From: Fuerstiella sp.
Lineage (GTDB): Bacteria; Planctomycetota; Planctomycetia; Planctomycetales; Planctomycetaceae
Length of the DNA: 41,454 bases
Direction of reading: 5' to 3'
Assembly (NCBI GenBank): GCA_029941865.1
Contig: JAPYTO010000030.1
Location: forward strand, 1-41,454
Of this stretch, positions 32,749-38,966 are shown in pieces (position 1 is the stretch's first letter; each line of letters starts with the position of its first letter). The notes below the pieces were generated by a model that saw nothing but the letters and a program-made list of their open reading frames with translations, had not been told where the DNA came from and made no database searches. Position numbers and translations under genes: made by a program.

Positions 32749-34119
32749 CTACGTCTGTTCGTTCACGGGGCACAGGACGTCAGGAACGCAACCGGAAACA
32801 GCTTGCTGCAGCAGTTCATCAATGGACTCGGGGCTGAGTTGCAGGGGCTGAACGTTTTCCGACACGCAGATGCGCACGCGTTTGACGCAGTCGTCGAAGG
32901 CTGTGTTGGACATGGCGGCAACGATCGGGGATACCTCTTTGAGTGGTCGGTAAGTTGCTTCTGCCGCAAAGTAAATATCAACCTTGAATTCGACTTCGCG
33001 ATGCAGAGGCGGCGCATCGATCAGCACGTCAACCGGACTCAGCGAAACCTTGTGCTCTGAACTAATCGATTGGGCCAGACGATTCGAACATTTCACGAGT
33101 TCGGGATAGGGCAACTGGCGAAGTGTTCGGTACAGGTCGGGTTTCTGAAAAAGACTGTACTCCACCAGACGCTTGTGTAGCCGCCGCGTGCCACCGAACA
33201 GACCGTCCGTGAGCTGTTCCGCCGGCCTGCCCCTGACCGCGTCGCGCAACGTGCGAATCATCTCCGGCTCCGTCAGGCGAAAGAGCTCCGAAAGATTCAG
33301 TGATTCGTGGACGTCATAGAACGCCCTGGCGAACATCGTGGTGGCCGATCGGACAGCGTGATGCCAATAAACTTCACTGAACATCACGTAGCGGGCAAAC
33401 ACCATCATTTCGGCGGCCGTTTTTCCCTTGGACGTGATCGCCAATCCGTCTCCCGCCTCGTTCAGCACCAGGGAGCTGATCAGTCTCTGGCGATCGAAGT
33501 TGCGACCATACGGAACTCCGCAGTGCTGGCTGTCGCGGCTCAGGTAATCCATCTTGTCAATGTCGATCGGCCCGGACAGAATCGATTGCCGCAGCCGCAG
33601 ACTGGAATCATCGGACTGACCGATCAGCACCTGCAGAACTTCATCCGCCTCGACATTCCAGTGTTCCCGCAGTACTCGCGTCAAGTCGTTGTCGGGCCCC
33701 AGGAACTCCGATGCAAATGCTTCATGAGGAGGCATCTGCTGCAGGGCCAGATCTTCGACGGGGTGGCAGAAGGGCCAGTGTCCGATGTCATGAACAAGGG
33801 CGGCCACGATCAGCACTTCTGCATCATGTGGAGAAACGATGGCGGCGAATCTGGGGTCGTTGCCCAGTTGCCACAGGTACTGCAATGCGTTGTGATAGAC
33901 TCCCAGGGCGTGCTCAAAACGGCTATGAATCGCACCCGGATAGACTCGAGACGCAAGTGCCAACTGTGTGACCTGTCTGAGTCTCTGAAATTCGCAGGTG
34001 TCGACAATGGCCCGAACGCGGTCGGTGAACGGGACGTCCTGTTCGACAGGGATCCGCAGGACGCCGCCAGCGGAGCGATTGCCGGACAGTTCCGGAATTT
34101 CACTGTAGGGATGAATCAT
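32749..34119 (-). CDS. HD-domain phosphohydrolase of the SAMHD1/dGTPase type
   Basis: A 456-residue cytoplasmic protein. The HD signature is complete: RLRQVTQLALASRVYPGA, then HSRFEHALGVYHNA (metal His), then LVHDIGHWPFCH (HD pair), then DIDKMDYLSRDSQHCGVPYG (last Asp). This matches SAMHD1-like deoxynucleoside triphosphate triphosphohydrolases and related proteins; the C-terminal half, about 200 residues, is family-like but less conserved. The likely reaction removes triphosphate from dNTPs, but the substrate is unproven. The start at 34119 (MIHPYSEIPEL) is chosen because the upstream 48 codons are basic and non-conserved. The sulfatase follows downstream. Confidence 0.88.
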   Translation of the reverse strand: MIHPYSEIPELSGNRSAGGVLRIPVEQDVPFTDRVRAIVDTCEFQRLRQVTQLALASRVYPGAIHSRFEHALGVYHNALQYLWQLGNDPRFAAIVSPHDAEVLIVAALVHDIGHWPFCHPVEDLALQQMPPHEAFASEFLGPDNDLTRVLREHWNVEADEVLQVLIGQSDDSSLRLRQSILSGPIDIDKMDYLSRDSQHCGVPYGRNFDRQRLISSLVLNEAGDGLAITSKGKTAAEMMVFARYVMFSEVYWHHAVRSATTMFARAFYDVHESLNLSELFRLTEPEMIRTLRDAVRGRPAEQLTDGLFGGTRRLHKRLVEYSLFQKPDLYRTLRQLPYPELVKCSNRLAQSISSEHKVSLSPVDVLIDAPPLHREVEFKVDIYFAAEATYRPLKEVSPIVAAMSNTAFDDCVKRVRICVSENVQPLQLSPESIDELLQQAVSGCVPDVLCPVNEQT

Positions 34120-34594
34120 CTTCGATTTCAGCGGGACGGCACGCAATCCGATTCTAAGGAACGCTCGGAAGAGAAAAGGATGCGTGAGAAAATGGTGACG
34201 TGTCTTTCCAAAAGACTCCAAAATCTGTGGTTTGGAACGTTGTTGTTGAAATTCCCCGGTCAAAACAGGGGTGTCGGTCTTCCGATTGCCCGGAAATTAG
34301 TGCCTCACTCGCGATGTAAACCGAATTCCCACTTGAGTTTCTGTTGCAGGAGTGTAACGATTCACCCTTCCGCTGACAGTTGGCGCGATCGTTTCGTATG
34401 AACTGTCGAGCAATCCGGTATTCGACGCGAGTTTACAGGGCGGTTTTCACCAGAATTCGGTGCTCTCCAGCCTCGCTCCGCCGACTGGAACAGGACATTG
34501 TTTCGCATCCGACAATCGGTCGGACGTTTCCACAATTCGTATTTCTTAACTCAATACACAGGTCTGTTTCGCGACAGGGAAAAGCAATCTCAGA
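34120..34594. other. Intergenic region between the HD gene and infA
   Basis: This 475-base gap separates divergent genes. Frames that cross it have no recognisable domain. I saw no tRNA, repeat or hairpin of note, and no strong ribosome-binding site immediately before infA. It should carry the infA and HD-gene promoters. Confidence 0.5.
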
Positions 34595-34813
34595 ATGGCG
34601 AAAGAAGAAGCAATTCAGGTTGAAGGCAACGTTGTCGAGGCCCTCGCAAACACTCAGTTTCGAGTGGAACTCGAAAACGGCCACCTGGTGATGGCACACG
34701 TGGCCGGCAAGATGCGCAAACACTTTATCCGCATCGTGCCAGGCGATCGTGTTGTTGTGGAAGTGTCCCCCTACGACCTGAATCGCGGTCGTATTGTGTA
34801 CCGCGAACGATAG
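34595..34813 (+). CDS. infA: Translation initiation factor IF-1
   Basis: A 72-residue S1/OB-fold protein, the standard length. It binds the ribosomal A site on the 30S subunit and helps IF-2 and IF-3 during initiation. The sequence [17 protein letters not shown], then [20 protein letters not shown], then [19 protein letters not shown] is typical throughout. There is no strong Shine-Dalgarno at the usual distance (AGGGA lies about 14 bases upstream). It is followed on the same strand by rnhA. Confidence 0.97.
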   Translation: MAKEEAIQVEGNVVEALANTQFRVELENGHLVMAHVAGKMRKHFIRIVPGDRVVVEVSPYDLNRGRIVYRER

Positions 34814-34943
34814 ACGCACTTGTTCTGAAGAACATGTCGTATTTGAGTTAACTTCAGCGACCAACGGGACCGGACAAACAATTGCCGACCCGGAGTTTGA
34901 ACTTGGTTGCGAACAGGCCGCGATAGGGTTGGCATTGAGCTCC

Positions 34944-35405
34944 GTGGAAAACTCACTTCCATTCGTTCGGATCTTCACCGACGGAGCCTGCCGTGGTAAT
35001 CCCGGTCCCGGCGGTTGGGCCTGTATCCTGCGCCATCCCGCCAGCGGAAAAGAAAAAGAGTTCAGCGGTGGCGATCCGGAAACCACCAACAACAGGATGG
35101 AATTGCAGGCGGTTATCGAAGGACTCCGTCAACTGAGTCGACGCACAAACGTGGAGGTCATCACGGACAGCACCTACGTCGCTCAGGGCTGCCAGTCGTG
35201 GATGCCCGGTTGGAAACGCAATGGATGGCAAAGAAAGGTGGGAAGACAGCTGAAACCCGTCTTGAACGTCGAGTACTGGAAACAGCTGGACGAATTGCTG
35301 CCCAAACACGACGTGAGCTTCACGGTTGTCAAAGGCCATTCCGGGCACGCGGAAAACGAACGCTGTGACGAATTAGCGGTCGCCGCTGCAGAAGCTGCCC
35401 GTTGA
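34944..35405 (+). CDS. rnhA: Ribonuclease HI
   Basis: RNase HI cuts the RNA strand of RNA:DNA hybrids. All catalytic residues are present in order: D13 (FTDGACRGNPGPGGWA), E53 (NNRMELQAV), D75 (ITDSTYVAQG), H132 (VKGHSGHAENER) and D142 (CDELA). From the GTG at 34944 the protein is 153 residues, close to the E. coli 155; the open frame reaches back to 34794 and would overlap infA by 20 bases and add about 50 non-conserved residues. No ATG is available in frame between infA and the first motif, so a GTG or TTG start (34929, 34935 or 34944) is needed. Confidence 0.93.
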   Translation: MENSLPFVRIFTDGACRGNPGPGGWACILRHPASGKEKEFSGGDPETTNNRMELQAVIEGLRQLSRRTNVEVITDSTYVAQGCQSWMPGWKRNGWQRKVGRQLKPVLNVEYWKQLDELLPKHDVSFTVVKGHSGHAENERCDELAVAAAEAAR

Positions 35406-35712
35406 ATTGACGCAGCGGCGGCAGCGATGTCTGTGTGCTCGATCACCAATTCCGCCAAACCGCTCAGTCCCCGCAATTCGTCTTGGCAGATTATGCAAAT
35501 ACGATAGAATCCCCGGCTTGGAGCCAATACCGAATGGGTATGCACACTCTGGTTCGCGGGATTCAATGTCTTCCGCACCAGGTTTCGTTTGTCGCGTGCA
35601 TGTCTGAGCGGATTCTGCCCCAGCCTGTTGGCAACGTAGGTCGCTCGGTGTCGATCGCCCAAACGTTTGCCGTTGTCCTTCAACAACAATCGCTCATCAA
35701 GGATTGACCGAG
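35406..35712. other. Intergenic region upstream of the thioredoxin-like lipoprotein gene, carrying a repeated leader (copy 1)
   Basis: Bases about 35536-35617 are related to 36938-37020, ahead of the HAD gene. The last 34 bases (35584-35617 against 36987-37020) match at 27 positions, and all seven differences are transitions. No protein frame spans both copies. The rest of the gap shows nothing distinctive. Confidence 0.5.
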
Positions 35713-36882
35713 ATGAAGTTTTCGTGGCTCTCTCTCCTGCTTCTGCTTTGCGGCAGCCTGTTTTTCGGATGCAGTGAATCCGATACGGATACTGCGGCGT
35801 CGGACGCTCCTGCCAGTGATACGCTGGGGACACCAACCGACGCACCGACTGCGTCTGACAATAGTGACGCACCCGTTGCGGACGACCCCGTCATCGCTGG
35901 AATGTCAGAAGACTTCGCGGACCTGCCCAAAGAGTTCGCGGAGATCAAAACAGCTTATGACACGAGTCCTGCGAGTTCCGATGCTTTAGGCAATTACGTC
36001 GGTACCCTGGAACAGATCGGAATGATGCAGCAGCAACTGGGCAACCAGGATGCCGCTGACGAGGCATTTGTGCGTGCCGCGGAAATTCTGGCGAAAGCAT
36101 TGGCGACCAATGTGGAATTCTCTGCCCAACTGCTCGGACTGGTTCCTGACGTGTTTTACAATCAGGCCTGCGTCCTTGATCGGCAAGGCAAGGCGAAAGA
36201 GGCCTTAGACTCGCTGACTCAGGCGGTCGAGGCCGGTTTGCGAGGTCCTCGTCAAGTCGATCTTGAGAAGCTCCCGGCTGATCAGAAGCTGGCGTCGGCC
36301 ACGGCACTGCCGGAATTTGCAGGGAAGCTCGCCGAATGGGAAGTTCAGTTTGCCGAGTTGAAAAAGAAGCAGGAAGAGCAGCTCATTCAACACGCCAAAG
36401 AGGAACTCGCTGCAGGCGAAGGCTTCCCCTTTGATTTTGATCTGACGGACGTCAATGGCAAGCCGCTGAAGCTTGCTGCACTGAAAGGACAGGTTTGTAT
36501 AGTTGACATCTGGGGCACGTGGTGTCCGCCCTGCCGTCAGGAGATTCCGGCCTTCGTTAAGATGCAGGACAAATACGGCGAGTACGGGTTTCAGATGATT
36601 GGCCTGAACCAGGAACAGGGGCCCAGCCCGGAAGCTAACATCAAAATCGTGACGGATTTCATGGCGAACAACAGCATGAATTATCCCTGTGCCATGATCC
36701 CTGATGAAGTGATGGCACAGGTGCCCAACTTTGAAGGGTTTCCCACGACTATGTTTATTGATCACCATGGTAAGGTGCGTCTGAAGTCCGTCGGATTGCA
36801 TGATTACGCCTACATGGCTGCCATTGTGGAAACGCTTCTGCAGGAACAGGCGGCGGAAGCTAAGAGTACCGCCACCAACTAA
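35713..36882 (+). CDS. Lipoprotein with TPR-like helical region and C-terminal TlpA/thioredoxin domain
   Basis: A 389-residue exported protein. The N-terminus (MKFSWLSLLLLLCGSLFFGC) ends in a lipobox-like FFGC, so it is probably a lipid-anchored periplasmic protein. An acidic Asp/Ala/Thr-rich linker (to about residue 60) is followed by helical repeats (70-215) resembling TPRs, with QACVLDRQGKAKEALDSLTQA. The last 150 residues are a TlpA-type thioredoxin fold with the redox motif WGTWCPPC and the cis-Pro in FEGFPTTMF. It likely reduces or exchanges disulfides outside the cytoplasm, perhaps on apocytochromes, although it is not beside the cytochrome genes. The start is ATG 35713, with a TTG at 35704 also in frame. 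Confidence 0.9.
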   Translation: MKFSWLSLLLLLCGSLFFGCSESDTDTAASDAPASDTLGTPTDAPTASDNSDAPVADDPVIAGMSEDFADLPKEFAEIKTAYDTSPASSDALGNYVGTLEQIGMMQQQLGNQDAADEAFVRAAEILAKALATNVEFSAQLLGLVPDVFYNQACVLDRQGKAKEALDSLTQAVEAGLRGPRQVDLEKLPADQKLASATALPEFAGKLAEWEVQFAELKKKQEEQLIQHAKEELAAGEGFPFDFDLTDVNGKPLKLAALKGQVCIVDIWGTWCPPCRQEIPAFVKMQDKYGEYGFQMIGLNQEQGPSPEANIKIVTDFMANNSMNYPCAMIPDEVMAQVPNFEGFPTTMFIDHHGKVRLKSVGLHDYAYMAAIVETLLQEQAAEAKSTATN

Positions 36883-36911
36883 AGCAACGTTTGTCCGGAC
36901 TTGATGTGTGC

Positions 36912-36933
36912 CACTGGCTTCGCCAGTGCTTTT
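36912..36933 (+). terminator. Intrinsic terminator after the thioredoxin-like gene
   Basis: CACTGGC (36912-36918), a TTC loop and GCCAGTG (36922-36928) form a perfect 7-bp stem, followed by CTTTTG. It lies 30 bases after the stop codon. The same hairpin appears to open the leader repeat that continues to 37020. Confidence 0.7.
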
Positions 36934-36937
36934 GAAC

Positions 36938-37020
36938 GGGTGTGCATTCTCTCGGTCGCGCGTAGCTGAGTTTTCCCGTATCGGAGTTCGTTCGTCGCGT
37001 GCACATCCGAGTAGATTCCG
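36938..37020 (+). repeat. Repeated leader element, copy 2, ahead of the HAD gene
   Basis: About 83 bases align with 35536-35617 with roughly one indel; GGGT opens both copies and TCGCGTGCA is shared near the end. It lies just upstream of the HAD ATG at 37044, as copy 1 lies upstream of the thioredoxin-like gene, suggesting a conserved leader or promoter element, not a mobile one. Confidence 0.5.
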
Positions 37021-37043
37021 CTGTCACGGGGCGACGCGTTGTT

Positions 37044-37658
37044 ATGGCAATCAAGACCTGCCTGTTTGATATGGGCAATGTTCTATTGTATTTCTCGCAC
37101 GACACGATGTGCCGAAATGCGGCCGCCGTGTCAGGCGCGTCCGAGGACCGGGTTCGTGATGTTCTGCTGAATTCCGGTCTGCAGTGGCAGCTTGAACGTG
37201 GCGAGATCTCAGAACGTGAATTTCACGAAGGTTTCGAACGTCAACTTGAAGCGACTGTCGAGTTTGACGCATTGAAGTATGCGGTCGGAGACATCTTCCG
37301 GTTAAATCAGTCGATCGTTCCCCTGCTGGCAGAACTGAAGCAACTGGGGCTAAGGCTGGTGCTGCTGTCGAACACCAGTATTACGCATCTGCAATTCATT
37401 CAGGACAATTTTGACGTCCTGAATGCCTTTGATGCTCTCACCACGTCCTACCAGGCTGGTGTCCTGAAACCGGAATCCAAAATCTACGAGGATGCTCTCA
37501 GCAAGGCAGACTGCGCACCGCACGAGTGTTTCTACACCGACGACATCGAAGAATACGTGACCGCTGCCCGAAACTTTGGCATCAACGCCGAAGTGTATTC
37601 CGACACCTCGAAAACTCGGACGGTGCTGCAGGCTCTGGGAGTCATTGTGTCTTCGTGA
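37044..37658 (+). CDS. HAD-superfamily hydrolase (subfamily IA, YihX-like)
   Basis: A 204-residue soluble phosphatase-like protein. HAD motif I is FDMGNVLL with nucleophile D9; the usual second Asp is Gly11, as in the sugar-phosphate phosphatase YihX. Motif II is VLLSNTS, motif III includes KPESKIYEDAL, and motif IV is FYTDDIEEYVTAA. The helical cap lies at about residues 18-85. A small phosphorylated metabolite is the probable substrate. The start is ATG 37044; the GTG at 36999 falls in the repeated leader. Confidence 0.9.
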   Translation: MAIKTCLFDMGNVLLYFSHDTMCRNAAAVSGASEDRVRDVLLNSGLQWQLERGEISEREFHEGFERQLEATVEFDALKYAVGDIFRLNQSIVPLLAELKQLGLRLVLLSNTSITHLQFIQDNFDVLNAFDALTTSYQAGVLKPESKIYEDALSKADCAPHECFYTDDIEEYVTAARNFGINAEVYSDTSKTRTVLQALGVIVSS

Positions 37659-37709
37659 TTGGTCACCCTGCGTTGCGCAGCAACAGGAGCACCATGACTG
37701 TGGCGGACA

Positions 37710-37771
37710 CGTAGTGCCCGCTGCCAGCGGGCTCGTCAGTGTGCATCAGCACGCAGGCTGCGTGCACTACG
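37710..37771. repeat. Dispersed repeat with tandem hairpins (second CGTAGTG element)
   Basis: Bases 37750-37771 are the exact reverse complement of 26902-26923 (22 of 22), including its hairpin CACGCA-GGC-TGCGTG (37750-37764). A related start, CGTAGTG at 37710-37716, opens the element, followed by a second hairpin GCCCGC-TGCCA-GCGGGC (37716-37732). It sits between the convergent HAD and redoxin-like genes, like the first copy between convergent genes. Confidence 0.7.
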
Positions 37772-37948
37772 GACCTGACGCTGTGTGGCACCGTTTGCTT
37801 GCGAACGGTTTGCCGCAGGCACAAGAGGCGGTGATGGAACAGCCGGATCGCAATCAACGCCGCAGAAATGAGCCTCCTGTTGCTGAGTAACCGCGGCCGC
37901 TCAGGGATTGTCTGTCTCACGGATTCTGAACGGGTTGCGTGCTCAGGA

Positions 37949-38815
37949 CTACTGATCCTCGGTCGACTTCGTTCGCCAGAGCTTCAGATATCTGGCGGCA
38001 GGAATCGAACCGACTCTGGTGCGGCCTTTGCCAAGCGACTCGGCGACCTGAGTAAGGCTGTTCGTGCGAATCGCATCGCCATGCACATAATCCTCGATCG
38101 CCTGCGCGGACGCTTCGGCTGCCTTTCTGTTCTCGGCGGACAACAATCGGCACAGCAGTCGGCGGAAGTGGATGTCCTGCGGTGCCGTGTGCCATTTTGC
38201 GTCTGACAACTTTCGGGTCGGCATGCTCAGCAGTATCGTCTCTGACTTAGTCGGGACGTCGCCACCGACCAGCTTTACCACTTCCGCCAGGATCATTGAC
38301 GCGTCCGTCTCACTGGGCTGAATGAGGGCAAAGTTGGCGATCACGCGGTTCCTGTCGGCCACCAGGACCGTGACGTTGACGTTGCGGTTCAACCCATAGC
38401 GGCCGGGGCCCTCGGAACCATCGACCGAAACGCCCAGCGGTAGTCCTGTGCCCCACCAACTTATTGACTGCCGCAGATATTCTGTGGCTTCATGATGGTC
38501 GTCGTTGAGCCACACCACGCCGGCCACCAAACCGTCATTGGCACGCATCTGCGAGTAGTGCATCAGTACTCGCGTCAGTCGCGCAGCGGGCCGGTTGGCG
38601 CCGTTCACGAATACAAGCAACGTTGGTTTGTCACAGGCCGCTGGCGAAAAATCGGTGATCGCTTCGTCTTCCGTTTCCGTATAGGCCATAACAACCTTCA
38701 ACGGCGGAACCTTTTCACCAGGCTGGGGGCCGGAAAACACGACTGCGTCATCCGCCGCCGCCGTACCGCCGACTGCCAGCAGTACTGTCGAAATTGCAGC
38801 TCGTATTATCAGCAT
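37949..38815 (-). CDS. Secreted redoxin-like protein lacking active-site cysteines
   Basis: A 288-residue exported protein with a signal peptide (residues 1-20, likely cleavage after AAA). Residues 25-190 follow a thioredoxin/peroxiredoxin fold: GPQPGEKVPPLKV, then KPTLLVFVNGANRPAARLTRVLM, where the catalytic CxxC would normally sit but is NGANRPA. GRYGLNRNVNVTVLVAD follows. It therefore probably lacks disulfide activity and may be a binding or structural protein. The C-terminal 90 residues are helical and unassigned. The start is the ATG at 38815; ten upstream codons in frame precede the signal peptide. It lies 151 bases downstream of the PVC cytochrome gene on the same strand. Confidence 0.7.
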   Translation of the reverse strand: MLIIRAAISTVLLAVGGTAAADDAVVFSGPQPGEKVPPLKVVMAYTETEDEAITDFSPAACDKPTLLVFVNGANRPAARLTRVLMHYSQMRANDGLVAGVVWLNDDHHEATEYLRQSISWWGTGLPLGVSVDGSEGPGRYGLNRNVNVTVLVADRNRVIANFALIQPSETDASMILAEVVKLVGGDVPTKSETILLSMPTRKLSDAKWHTAPQDIHFRRLLCRLLSAENRKAAEASAQAIEDYVHGDAIRTNSLTQVAESLGKGRTRVGSIPAARYLKLWRTKSTEDQ

Positions 38816-38966
38816 GTCAGTCCCCAATATTTCCGCGAATCCCAACGCAACATGGTAGCATCATGTGAAGGGACTCGCCCCGTTGAGGTCCCGATTGTTC
38901 TCGTGGATAACTCCCCAGCGTCGCCAGGTTCGTCTAACCGCGCGGGCAGCGCCCCGCGCTTCGACC

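Noticed and set aside
34433..35092. Minus-strand 219-codon frame across infA and rnhA
   Set aside because: It is antisense to two well-identified genes and lacks any recognisable fold.
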